DNA of 64,000 nt from Rhizobium sp. P38BS-XIX. Its GTDB lineage: Bacteria; Pseudomonadota; Alphaproteobacteria; Rhizobiales; Rhizobiaceae. The stretch spans positions 1-64,000 of the forward strand of contig NZ_JABAIJ010000004.1 of the NCBI RefSeq assembly GCF_012641435.1, written 5' to 3'. Below, piece after piece: positions 52,766 to 61,462 of this stretch; positions within the stretch are counted from its first letter, which is position 1; each line of letters starts with the position of its first letter. The translations under genes were made by a program, and so were the position numbers. The notes under the pieces are model-generated. The model did not search any database. It had not been told where the DNA came from and worked only from the letters and a program-made list of their open reading frames with translations.

Positions 52766-53764
52766 ATGTACAGGTTCATCGCATTTATGATGTTTGTGGT
52801 CGGCGCCTGGGCGTCGGCGGATGTCAGCCAGGCGGCGGATTGCGGCAATGTGTCGATAGCCGAAATGAACTGGGGTTCCGCAGGCGTTGCCGCGCATGTC
52901 GACAAGATCATCCTGGAGAACGGCTATGGCTGTAACGTGTCGCTGGTCACCGGCGATACCATGCCGACATTCACATCCATGAATGAAAAAGGCGAACCGG
53001 ATGTTGCGCCGGAGATGTGGATCAATGCTGTTCGAACGCCATTGGACGAAGCGGTTAAGGAAGGCCGCCTGATCGAGGTTGCGCCGCTCTTGAGTGACGG
53101 CGGCGTGGAAGGTTGGTGGATCCCGAAATTCATCGCCGATGCGCATCCTGAGATCACCACTGTGCAGGAAGCCCTTAAACATCCGGAGTTGTTCCCGGCG
53201 CCGGAAAATCCGTCGCACGGCGCGATCATGAATTGTCCATCTGGTTGGAATTGCGAGATCGTGACAAGCAACCTCTACAAGGCACTTGGCGCCCAGCAAA
53301 AGGGTTTCGATCTCGTCGAAACAGGATCGGCTGCCGCACTCGATGGTTCAATTGCGAACGCGTTCGAGAAGAAGACGGGATGGCTCGGATACTATTGGGC
53401 ACCGACCACGATCATGGGCAAGTACGATATGGTGCAACTCGATTTCGGGACACCCAACGACAAAGCGGAATGGGACCGGTGCACAGCGGTTGCGGACTGC
53501 CCCGATCCCAAGGTGAATTCCTATCCGATTTCGATCGTACTGACAGTGGTCACCAAACAGTTCGCGGAGCGCGCGGGCGTGGCGCTGGACTATCTCAAAA
53601 CCCGTAAGTGGGACAACAAGACCGTCGGCAAGATATTGGCCTGGATGGACGCAAACCAGGGCACCAATGAAGATGGGGCTAAATATTTCCTTCATACCTA
53701 CCCTGATCTATGGACAAAATGGTTGCCGCCGGATGTCGCCGGAAAGGTCAAGGCGGCTCTTTGA
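52766..53764 (+). CDS. Glycine-betaine/proline-betaine-type periplasmic binding protein (OpuAC)
   Basis: A 332-residue protein with a signal peptide (RFIAFMMFVVGAWASADVS, cleavage before ADCGN) and the OpuAC fold. Characteristic segments are VSIAEMNWGSAGVAAHVDKI, GDTMPTFTSMNEKGEPDV, NCPSGWNCEIVTSNLYKALG and GYYWAPTTIMGKYDMVQLDF, with tryptophans suited to a quaternary-ammonium or sulfonium pocket. No permease or ATPase follows, so it must serve a transporter encoded elsewhere. Placement 110 bases after dddP suggests that it captures DMSP or a related betaine. Confidence 0.88.
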   Translation: MYRFIAFMMFVVGAWASADVSQAADCGNVSIAEMNWGSAGVAAHVDKIILENGYGCNVSLVTGDTMPTFTSMNEKGEPDVAPEMWINAVRTPLDEAVKEGRLIEVAPLLSDGGVEGWWIPKFIADAHPEITTVQEALKHPELFPAPENPSHGAIMNCPSGWNCEIVTSNLYKALGAQQKGFDLVETGSAAALDGSIANAFEKKTGWLGYYWAPTTIMGKYDMVQLDFGTPNDKAEWDRCTAVADCPDPKVNSYPISIVLTVVTKQFAERAGVALDYLKTRKWDNKTVGKILAWMDANQGTNEDGAKYFLHTYPDLWTKWLPPDVAGKVKAAL

Positions 53765-53773
53765 CAAGTGCGC

Positions 53774-53804
53774 AGAGAGCCACTGCAAACGCCAGCGGCT
53801 CTCT
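53774..53804 (+). terminator. Terminator after the betaine-binding protein
   Basis: AGAGAGCC and GGCTCTCT form an eight-base-pair stem, extended inward with one mismatch, starting ten bases after the stop codon and followed by CTTTGTT. Confidence 0.65.
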
Positions 53805-53887
53805 CTTTGTTCAGGAATACGGCTTTATTCGCCACAATCAAATCGGCACCTTGCGCTGCATCCAAGCCTGCCCCGCGCCTGCCGATC

Positions 53888-55618
53888 TTACGCGGTCTTA
53901 TGCGCCAATGGCCGACCTGAGGCTGAAGATACCGGGCGAAGCGTCCGGGATCTTGCATGGTCCGATCTTCGTTGAACCCCATCGTACTCGAACTGCGCAA
54001 GTAGATCGAACAACGCCGCCGCTTCGCGCGCAAGGCTGTGGCTAGCAGCAGTCTGCTCCTCCACCATAGCCGCGTTCTTTTGAGTTCCCTGATCAACAGT
54101 GTTCACGGCTTGGCTAACTTCGCCGAGAGCCGTTGCCTGTTCGCGGGCGGCCTCGACAATCGCCACGACGTTGAGATCGATTTCCTGCACCTGGGCGGCT
54201 ATCTCCTGCAAGGCAGCGCCGGCATCTGTGACAAGCGCAACACCATTTGACACTTGCGCGCCCGACGCAGTAATCAGCACCTTGATTTCCTTGGCCGCTT
54301 TTGCTGATCTTTGTGCGAGTTCGCGCACTTCCTGCGCGACAACCGCAAATCCCTTCCCCGCGTCCCCTGCTCTTGCCGCTTCGACTCCGGCGTTGAGCGC
54401 GAGAAGGTTTGTCTGAAAAGCGATTTCGTCGATAACGCCGATGATGTTCGAAATCTCACGGGACGACGCTTCGATTTGGTCCATAGCACCGATCGCATTG
54501 CGCACGACCCCACCCGAATGCTCCGCATGGCTGCGTGCTTTGCCAACCAAGCCACCCGCCTCTTCGGCACGACGGCTGGAATCTTTGACTGTCCGCGTAA
54601 TTTCCTCCAGAGCGGCGGCCGTTTGTTCGATCGATGCGGCTTGCTGTTCCGTGCGTTTGGCGAGGTCGTCTGCGGCTGTGCGAATTTCATTCGAACCCGA
54701 CGATATTGCGTGGGCATTGTCGGCGACCGTAGTCATTGCTCGGCTGAGCTTATTGGAAGCACTGTTGAAATCAGTGCGTAGCCTCTCCAGCGAAGGAATG
54801 AATGGCTTTTCGATCTCCTGCGAGAGGTCGCCGTCCGAAAGTCTGGTCAAGCAATCGGCAAGGCGCTCGACATTCTCGACGCGGCCGGTGACGTCTGTGG
54901 CAAACTTAACGACTTTGAATACCCTGCCGTTGAGATCGAATATCGGATTGTAGGAGGCTTGGATAAAAACTTTGCGGCCGCCTTTGCCCAATCGCATGAA
55001 TTCATCGGCAACCAGACCGCCGGCAGCGAGTGTTGTCCAAAACTGCTTGTAGGCATCCGATGCGGTGTAGGAGGGATCGCAAAACATCGAATGATGCTTT
55101 CCCTGGATCTCAGAAAGAGAATAGCCCAGGGAAGCGAGGAAATTTTCATTGGCTGTCAGGATGTCTCCACCCGGCGTGAACTCGATGAGAGCCTGGGCTC
55201 GAGAAAGAGCTTCTATCTTTCCCGCATCTTCAACGGCTTTCATCTTCTGCGAGGTAATATCGGTCGCGATCTTGACAATTTTGACCGGTTTGCCTCGGCG
55301 GAAAACGGGATTGTAGGACGCCTCTATCCAGATTTCCCGGCCACTTTTTCCAATCCGCTTGTATTGCTGCCGGTCAAAGTTGCCCGCGGCAAGTTTCGAC
55401 CAGAATGCCTTGTAGTCGGATGAAGCGGCATAGCCGGGTTCGACGAATATTCTGTGGTTTTTGCCCAGGATCTCGTCGAGCTCATATCCGAGCGTTTGAC
55501 AGAAATTCGCATTTGCAGTGAGGACGTTGCCCGAGAGATCGAATTCGATCATCGCCTGGGATCTGGAAACAGCCGCTAGAACCGCAACCGCATTGGCACC
55601 ACGATCAAGTATATTCAC
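53888..55618 (-). CDS. Soluble PAS-PAS methyl-accepting chemotaxis protein
   Basis: A 576-residue cytoplasmic chemoreceptor without membrane helices. Two tandem PAS domains are present (SQAMIEFDLSGNVLTANANF and AQALIEFTPGGDILTANENF, each followed by a GR.IWIEASYNP-type strand and a KIATDIT end). A HAMP-like stretch follows (LTRLSDGDLSQEIEKPF), then a methyl-accepting signalling domain with the tip IAFQTNLLALNAGVEAARAG. No CheR-tethering pentapeptide is seen at the C-terminus. Such Aer-like soluble receptors usually sense redox or energy state, sometimes through heme or flavin; the ligand is unknown. Confidence 0.92.
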   Translation of the reverse strand: MNILDRGANAVAVLAAVSRSQAMIEFDLSGNVLTANANFCQTLGYELDEILGKNHRIFVEPGYAASSDYKAFWSKLAAGNFDRQQYKRIGKSGREIWIEASYNPVFRRGKPVKIVKIATDITSQKMKAVEDAGKIEALSRAQALIEFTPGGDILTANENFLASLGYSLSEIQGKHHSMFCDPSYTASDAYKQFWTTLAAGGLVADEFMRLGKGGRKVFIQASYNPIFDLNGRVFKVVKFATDVTGRVENVERLADCLTRLSDGDLSQEIEKPFIPSLERLRTDFNSASNKLSRAMTTVADNAHAISSGSNEIRTAADDLAKRTEQQAASIEQTAAALEEITRTVKDSSRRAEEAGGLVGKARSHAEHSGGVVRNAIGAMDQIEASSREISNIIGVIDEIAFQTNLLALNAGVEAARAGDAGKGFAVVAQEVRELAQRSAKAAKEIKVLITASGAQVSNGVALVTDAGAALQEIAAQVQEIDLNVVAIVEAAREQATALGEVSQAVNTVDQGTQKNAAMVEEQTAASHSLAREAAALFDLLAQFEYDGVQRRSDHARSRTLRPVSSASGRPLAHKTA

Positions 55619-55916
55619 TGAGCATCCCTCAATAAAATGCGCCAGCCTTGAAGTTATGTTGATATATCTACGCCTCCTCCATTAAATCATACTTAATAGT
55701 GTATTTGTATTTCAGTATATTAAATCATAATATCAAATAATTGTTGAGATACGCGGAAATCGACACAACTAAAGCCGTTAATCTTATCGAATAGCGCCCC
55801 GATAAGATGGTTCATTGATGTGGAGCTTGAACACGCGCACGGGAGTTCTCTCAGTCAAGGCTTATCCCACTGCTGTCGGCGCTGGAGGCAGAACGGCGGC
55901 TCGACGGGCGGGCCGC
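55619..55916. other. AT-rich intergenic between the MCP and MFS genes
   Basis: About 300 bases. The part next to the MCP start (55650-55760) is markedly AT-rich and probably contains its promoter. No gene or recognised element. Confidence 0.4.
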
Positions 55917-57452
55917 TCAGGCGAGCTTCGGATGCTGCCCCCCGAGATTGTCGCGCTTTTTCTGGAGAAGGTCCATTTGTTCCTTGAGATCGTTTATCGC
56001 ATCGTCGATCTCTTCGACACTCTCTTCGATATAGGCATAATGTTCGGCAAGAAGGGCTTTTGCTTCCTTCCGGTTGGAGGCATTGGGCGTATCGCCGTAA
56101 AGCGGTCGGTTTGCGGTTTCTCTCAGAAAAATAGTCGTGATCAGGCCGACCGTTGCCGCGATCATCAGGTAGTAGGCGGGCATGTAGATATTATCTGTCG
56201 CCTCGACTAGCCAGGCGGTCACTGTGGGCGTCAGACCCGCGACGACGATCGAGATATTGAAGGACATCGCCAGTGCACTGTAGCGGATGCGGGTAGGAAA
56301 GAGCGCCGGCAGCGTTGCAGCAAGAATACCAACAAGGCAGTTTAACCCGACGGCAAGGATCAATAGCCCGAAGAAGATACCGATGGTGTTGCCACTTGCG
56401 ATCAGATGAAACGCAGGCAGTGAGAGCAGCAGAACGACGGCGCTGCCGACAGCAAGAAAGGGACGCCGGCCAATGCGGTCGCTTAGAAATCCGACAAGCG
56501 GCTGTACGAACAACATGCCAACCATGACGGCAACGATGATGAGAGCACCATGATCCTCGCTATAGCCGAGGGTCTTCGCCATATAGGTCGGCATGTAGGT
56601 CAGCAGCATGTAGTAGGTGACGTTCGTTACGAGCACCATACCAATGCAAATAGCCAGTGAACGAGGATGCTTCCTGATAATCTCCATGAACGGGACCATC
56701 GGGCGCTCCCTCAGAGCATCCTTGTCCTCCTTCTCGGCGCGCAGGCGCTCGGTAAAGGCGGGCGTCTCTTCGGCGGCGTGTCTCAAATATAAACCGACCA
56801 AGCCGAGCGGGGCCGCGAGGAAGAATGGGAAGCGCCAGCCCCACGCGATGAAATTGGCCTCGCTCATTGCGGCACTGAGGACCACAACCAGGCCTGCGCC
56901 CAACACGAAACCGGCGATCGAACCGAAGTCCAGCCAGCTGCCAAGAAAGCCGCGACGTCTATCCGGTGAATATTCCGCGACAAAGATAGCCGCACCCGTG
57001 TATTCGCCGCCGACCGAGAAGCCCTGAACAACCTTGCAGATCAGAAGGAGGATCGGTGCCCAAAGTCCAATCATTGCAAAGCTGGGAATAAGTCCGATGC
57101 AGAAGGTGCTGATTGCCATGATGACGATCGTCAGGGACAGGACCTTCTGTCGTCCGAATTTGTCACCGATCACACCGAAGACTAAACCACCCAGCGGCCG
57201 GACGAGAAACGGCACGGAGAAGGTCGCAAGCGCAGCGACCGTCTGAACTGCCGGCGATGCATCGGGAAAGAAAACCTTGCCGACGGTCGCTGCCACAAAG
57301 CCATAGACGCCGAAATCGAACCATTCCATCGCGTTGCCAAGAGCAGCTGCGGTGATCGCTTTCTTAAGTTTGGAGTCTTCGATGACGGTGATGTCGTTGA
57401 TGGTAAGTGCTTTGGAATTTCGGTGTGCGCTCAAGCCTGGGCCTCTAATCAT
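55917..57452 (-). CDS. MFS metabolite:H+ symporter, ProP-like
   Basis: A 511-residue major-facilitator transporter of the metabolite:H+ symporter family. It has about 12 membrane helices, the N-terminal ALGNAMEWFDFGVYGFVAA, the loop 2-3 motif GDKFGRQKVL, and FSVGGEYTGAAIFVAEYSPD. The C-terminal tail (YIEESVEEIDDAINDLKEQM then DLLQKKRD) is a predicted coiled coil, as in the osmosensing ProP of E. coli. ATG 57452 has AAGGG upstream. A betaine/proline-type osmolyte is a reasonable substrate guess, and betaine-linked genes lie nearby, but dicarboxylate or shikimate transporters share the family. Confidence 0.88.
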   Translation of the reverse strand: MIRGPGLSAHRNSKALTINDITVIEDSKLKKAITAAALGNAMEWFDFGVYGFVAATVGKVFFPDASPAVQTVAALATFSVPFLVRPLGGLVFGVIGDKFGRQKVLSLTIVIMAISTFCIGLIPSFAMIGLWAPILLLICKVVQGFSVGGEYTGAAIFVAEYSPDRRRGFLGSWLDFGSIAGFVLGAGLVVVLSAAMSEANFIAWGWRFPFFLAAPLGLVGLYLRHAAEETPAFTERLRAEKEDKDALRERPMVPFMEIIRKHPRSLAICIGMVLVTNVTYYMLLTYMPTYMAKTLGYSEDHGALIIVAVMVGMLFVQPLVGFLSDRIGRRPFLAVGSAVVLLLSLPAFHLIASGNTIGIFFGLLILAVGLNCLVGILAATLPALFPTRIRYSALAMSFNISIVVAGLTPTVTAWLVEATDNIYMPAYYLMIAATVGLITTIFLRETANRPLYGDTPNASNRKEAKALLAEHYAYIEESVEEIDDAINDLKEQMDLLQKKRDNLGGQHPKLA

Positions 57453-57533
57453 GCTGGATCGCCCTTTTAGAGGGCGAAGGCAAATGCTTGAATTAGCTAA
57501 AGGTTCCTTTTACACGCGATCCTCAAGGTGGGG

Positions 57534-58895
57534 TCAGGCCTTTCCTAGGGGAAGACCAATGACGACGACAAGGCCGGAATCTTGACCAGACGGGATGCTG
57601 ATGGAGCCGCCATAGAGCTCGGAGAGTTCCTTTGCGATACTAAGGCCGAAGCCATGGCCTGGGACAGTCTCATCGATGCGAACGCCTGGCGCCATCGCCC
57701 GAGCGATTTCGCTATCGGACAGGCCCGCCCCGTCGTCGGCGACCGTGATCGCTGCGCGATCTCTGTCGGATGTGACACTTATGGAGATCGACGTCCGCGC
57801 CCACTTAAAGGCGTTGTCAACGATATTTCCGACGATCTCGTCAAAATCCTCGGCCGAACACGCAACGACGGTTTCCGACATTATCTTCAGAGTGGCAGAA
57901 AGGCGCCGATCGGCGTAGAGCCGACGCATCATGTTCAAAATATCCTCGATCCGAGGACCGATTGATACTGTCTGCGTTTGTCCGACCGCCGAAGTTGTCG
58001 ATCGCGCCCGCGCGAGGTGATGGCGAATGCGAAGCTCTACACGTTTGACAAGATCGCGCAGTTCACCAGTGGTGTCATTCTGATCATTAAGCGCGAGTTG
58101 AAGGCTTGCCACCGGCGTCTTCAGACTATGTGCGAGATTTGCGAAATGGATGCGAGTGTCGTGCAAACGGACATCGTTCATTTCGATCAGGCGGTTTATC
58201 TCATCTCCGATCGGTGCCAGTTCCACAACGTCGACTGCCGAGAGCCTCGCCGCTTGACCGCCCGAAATCGCGGAAAGCTCTGATGTCAGGGCTCTGAGCG
58301 GCTTTAGTCCAAACCTCACCTGGAGGAACCCGCCGATCATCAACGCAAGACCGAGCGCGATCATCGTCGCGATCAGCCAGGCAAGTGCCTTCAAAGCCGG
58401 CACGAAGATCGCCGATGTCGGAGCCGTCACCAGGATCCTAACAGCTTGATTATCGACGAGCGCGTTGACAACCCGGACATGGAGACGCGTTCCTTGATTG
58501 TCGGTCCCTTCGGTGGGCTGCGATCGCTCAAGCAGGAGACTTGTCCATTCAAAACGCGGCGGTGTCATTTCAAGGTTGGTTCCGACCAGTGACCGGGATG
58601 ACAGGTCCAAACCTTTGCCAGTCACCTGCCAATACCAACCCGAGCCAAGCCTATCGAAAGGCGGACCGTCCAACGACGTTTTGATTGCGACCTTGCCGCT
58701 GGTGTCCGCAGTTAGGGCGTTGCGAATACCCTCGATCTGAACGTCAAGCCGCTGATCAATTTGTTCCCTCACAATCGAGGTGACGATAAACCAAAGAACC
58801 AAGGCAGCGATGGAGATCGTTGCGCCAGCAAACACGGCCGAGAAGATGACAAGCCGACCGGCTATGCTGGCCTTGAAGAAACGGCGTATGGTCAT
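57534..58895 (-). CDS. Sensor histidine kinase, PhoQ-like
   Basis: A 453-residue membrane kinase. TM1 is LVIFSAVFAGATISIAALVL, a periplasmic region of about 120 residues follows, then TM2 (ALAWLIATMIALGLALMIGG), HAMP (LKPLRALTSELSAISGGQAA) and a PhoQ-type H box FANLAHSLKTPVASLQLAL. The HATPase_c domain has NIVDNAFKWA, VADDGAGLS and GHGFGLSIAKELSELYGG. It overlaps the response regulator by four bases (ATGA). The pair is divergent from an OB-fold gene and an RND pump, which it probably controls in response to cations, peptides or drugs. Confidence 0.92.
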   Translation of the reverse strand: MTIRRFFKASIAGRLVIFSAVFAGATISIAALVLWFIVTSIVREQIDQRLDVQIEGIRNALTADTSGKVAIKTSLDGPPFDRLGSGWYWQVTGKGLDLSSRSLVGTNLEMTPPRFEWTSLLLERSQPTEGTDNQGTRLHVRVVNALVDNQAVRILVTAPTSAIFVPALKALAWLIATMIALGLALMIGGFLQVRFGLKPLRALTSELSAISGGQAARLSAVDVVELAPIGDEINRLIEMNDVRLHDTRIHFANLAHSLKTPVASLQLALNDQNDTTGELRDLVKRVELRIRHHLARARSTTSAVGQTQTVSIGPRIEDILNMMRRLYADRRLSATLKIMSETVVACSAEDFDEIVGNIVDNAFKWARTSISISVTSDRDRAAITVADDGAGLSDSEIARAMAPGVRIDETVPGHGFGLSIAKELSELYGGSISIPSGQDSGLVVVIGLPLGKA

Positions 58896-59554
58896 TCGCG
58901 CGCCGTCAGCATGTAACCACGACCTCGGGTCGTCTCGATGAAGGTTGTGCCGATCTTCTTGCGCAGTCGGCCAACGATGACCTCGAGCGAATTGGAATCA
59001 ACATCCGCGTCGCTTTCGTAAACTCGCTCGGTCAGTTCGCGGCGGTCTACGATGGTTTCCTTGCGCAGGATCAGACAGGACAGGACCCGCCATTCGAACG
59101 CGGTCAGTTTCAATGGAAGACCATCTAGCTCAAAGGTGCCAAGCTGCGCATCAAAGGTGAGCGCCCCACAGTTAACCTGCGAGGCCGCATGGCCGGTTGA
59201 GCGACGAACAACGGCGCGCAGACGAAGGACAAGCTCCTCCATCTTGAATGGCTTGGTCACAAAGTCGTCTGCGCCTGCTTTGAAAGCGGCGACCTTGTCC
59301 GGCCACCCATCACGTGCCGTCAGGACAATGACCGGAACGGTCCGTCCGGCATCGCGCCACGACCGCAGCACCGAGACCCCGTCGACTTTCGGCAGACCGA
59401 GATCGAGAACGGCAGCGTCGTAAATCTCTGTAAGCCCCGCATGCTCGGCGTCCTCGCCGTTGATGGCGACATCAACAACAAAATTCTCGGCTCGCAAACT
59501 TGCTGCCAGCCGCTTGGATAAGTCACTGTCGTCTTCAACCAAAAGTACTCGCAT
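58892..59554 (-). CDS. OmpR-family response regulator, PhoP/QseB-like
   Basis: A 220-residue regulator. The receiver has VLLVEDDSDLSKRL, AVLDLGLPKVDG (phospho-Asp about residue 51), VLTARDG and FVTKPFKMEEL. The winged-helix output domain carries LKLTAFEWRVLSCLILRKE and DSNSLEVIVGRLRKKIG, then TRGRGYML. It is the first gene of the pair with the PhoQ-like kinase. The divergent promoter holds repeated ACTGAA elements and a palindrome suited to OmpR-type binding. Confidence 0.92.
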   Translation of the reverse strand: MRVLLVEDDSDLSKRLAASLRAENFVVDVAINGEDAEHAGLTEIYDAAVLDLGLPKVDGVSVLRSWRDAGRTVPVIVLTARDGWPDKVAAFKAGADDFVTKPFKMEELVLRLRAVVRRSTGHAASQVNCGALTFDAQLGTFELDGLPLKLTAFEWRVLSCLILRKETIVDRRELTERVYESDADVDSNSLEVIVGRLRKKIGTTFIETTRGRGYMLTARE

Positions 59555-59612
59555 TGCTACTCTTTCGGGTTCAAGGCTTGGTTAGAACTAAGGCGTGGAC
59601 CCTTAACTGAAA

Positions 59613-59630
59613 CTGAACCGGAAGGTTCAG
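59613..59630. promoter_or_regulatory. Palindrome in the divergent regulator/efflux promoter
   Basis: CTGAACC and GGTTCAG flank GGAA, immediately preceded by the direct repeat ACTGAAACTGAA. It lies 59 bp upstream of the response-regulator start and about 60 bp upstream of the OB-fold gene, a fitting place for OmpR-family binding sites. Confidence 0.5.
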
Positions 59631-59691
59631 CCTGCGTCGGGAAACAGGCGATAAATTTCCACTCGTCGAAACCAGTATGGGACTTCCTGAT

Positions 59692-60186
59692 ATGACAAAT
59701 GACACCGAGATCAACCAACCAGCTGACAACGCGCCGAAGCGCCGCGCCGGCCGTAGGCACGTTGCAGCCTTCAGCGTCGCCGCAATCGCAATCCTTGCGA
59801 TCGGCGCGACTGGAGGCGCGGTTGCGATAAGCTTGACGCGCCCAAGCGTCCAGATGCCACCTATTGCTCCGGTCGCTATTTCGAGCCTGAAGGACGATTG
59901 GAACATCGTAACGGTCAAAGGCAAGGTGGCAGAACTCTTCGGTAACAAATTTATCGTCCAGGATGATACCGGTCGCGCACTCGTCGAGACAGGGCCAGCC
60001 GGCGAAAGCGGCAAGCTCGTTGAGATCGGGGAGCCCGTTCGTATCCAGGGGCGTTTCGATGAGGGCTTCCTTCACGCCAGTTTCCTGATCCGTCAGGACG
60101 GCGAAACTGTTTCTCTCGGCCCACCGGCGCCCCCACCGCCGCATGGCGGTCCCATCGAAGCAGCAATGCGCCATCTGCGCCTTTAA
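59692..60186 (+). CDS. Membrane-anchored OB-fold protein of the efflux locus
   Basis: A 164-residue protein. A basic N-terminus (PKRRAGRRHVAAF) leads into one membrane helix (VAAIAILAIGATGGAVAISL) and a periplasmic OB-fold-like domain: WNIVTVKGKVAELFGNKFIV, QDDTGRALVETGPAG and GEPVRIQGRFDEGF. The tail is proline-rich. The domain resembles bacterial OB-fold (BOF/YgiW) stress proteins. ATG 59692 is favoured, with TGGGA upstream; ATG 59677 is possible. It precedes the RND genes by about 120 bases and is probably induced with them. Confidence 0.7.
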   Translation: MTNDTEINQPADNAPKRRAGRRHVAAFSVAAIAILAIGATGGAVAISLTRPSVQMPPIAPVAISSLKDDWNIVTVKGKVAELFGNKFIVQDDTGRALVETGPAGESGKLVEIGEPVRIQGRFDEGFLHASFLIRQDGETVSLGPPAPPPPHGGPIEAAMRHLRL

Positions 60187-60307
60187 CGCGAGTGTCCAAA
60201 ATACGAGGCAAGTATCCGATTCTCGCGGTGAAATGACCTTCATCGCGGCCAGGTTGAACCAATCTGGATTTGTTGCGTTCTTCCGCGGCTTTGATGGAGT
60301 GACACGC

Positions 60308-61462
60308 ATGACAAGTTCTTCCGTTCTCTTGCCGGTCGCTCTCGGCGGCCGGCTACTTACGCTGGCAACACTACTTGCTGCACAGTCCCTCAACGCTTCT
60401 GCAGCGGATGAGGCACCGGCGGTACCGGTGACCGTAATCACCGCAAAAATCGAACAGCTGGACCGTGTGATTAATGGGATAGGAACGGTCGCACCGCTCC
60501 AATCCGTGACTGTCCGCCCCCGTATCGACGGTCAGGTGGTCGAAGTACCTTTTGCCGAAGGCGAGATCGTGGAAAAGGGAAGCATCATCCTGAAGCTTGA
60601 CGACAGGGAGCTCGTTTCTGCTCTCAACTCGGCAAAGGCCAAGAAAGCGCAGGATGAGGCGCAGCTTAACAGCGCCAAGGCGGATGCCGAGCGCTATGCG
60701 GCTCTCGCTGAAAAAGGCGTGGCTTCCGCATCGACGATGGAGCAGAAGAATGCGGCGAGCGAGCAATATGCCGCAGCGGTGCAGTCCGACGATGCCTTGA
60801 TCAAAAGCGCCGAGACACAGCTCAGTTTTGCGACGGTTGTTGCACCATTTTCAGGTCGAACCGGCTTCAGGCAAGTCAACGTCGGCAGCGTCATAAGTGC
60901 CAGCTCGACCGACGGTATTGTTACAATCACACAGATGGATCCAATCGCTGTTTCCTTCGTCGCGCCAGGCGACAGGTTTGGCGAAATCCGTGAAGCGCTC
61001 AAACAAGGAATTTCGGAAGTGACATTGGCGTCGACGGACGGCAGCCGGGTCCTTACTAAGGGCCGGTTGACCATCATGGACAACGCCGTGGATGCATCGA
61101 ACGGCTCGATACACCTCAAAGCGACGTTCGACAACAAAGACGGCATCCTATGGCCCGGCTTGCCCGTCGCAACAATTCTGACCGTTGAAAAGCACCGAGG
61201 TATCGTCGTGCCCGACAAGGCCTTGGCACGCGGCAGAGACGGCCTGTACGCCTACGTTGTTTCAGGCGACGGCAAGGTTTCAAAACGCATGGTCCGGACG
61301 GCTTTCGTGACGGATGCGCGGGCGTTGGTCACTGAAGGCATCGCCAATGGCGAGCAGGTCGTCATGGACGGTCAATCACGCATTGGCGAGGGCACGAAGG
61401 TCACGGTTTCGCCATGGACCGGCACACCGACCGGAGAACTCGCCGACAAGGCGACGCCATGA
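60308..61462 (+). CDS. RND efflux periplasmic adaptor (membrane fusion protein)
   Basis: A 384-residue MdtA/MexH-like adaptor. After a signal peptide ending ASA it has the lipoyl half-motifs VRPRIDGQVVEVPFAEGEIV and FSGRTGFRQVNVGSVISASS, a helical hairpin rich in Ala/Lys/Glu between them (AKAKKAQDEAQLNSAKADAE), then the beta-barrel and membrane-proximal domains (VTITQMDPIAVSFVAPGDRF, GRDGLYAYVV). ATG 60308 has GGAG eight bases upstream; the longer in-frame reading from 60143 overlaps the previous gene. It overlaps the pump gene by four bases. Confidence 0.92.
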   Translation: MTSSSVLLPVALGGRLLTLATLLAAQSLNASAADEAPAVPVTVITAKIEQLDRVINGIGTVAPLQSVTVRPRIDGQVVEVPFAEGEIVEKGSIILKLDDRELVSALNSAKAKKAQDEAQLNSAKADAERYAALAEKGVASASTMEQKNAASEQYAAAVQSDDALIKSAETQLSFATVVAPFSGRTGFRQVNVGSVISASSTDGIVTITQMDPIAVSFVAPGDRFGEIREALKQGISEVTLASTDGSRVLTKGRLTIMDNAVDASNGSIHLKATFDNKDGILWPGLPVATILTVEKHRGIVVPDKALARGRDGLYAYVVSGDGKVSKRMVRTAFVTDARALVTEGIANGEQVVMDGQSRIGEGTKVTVSPWTGTPTGELADKATP

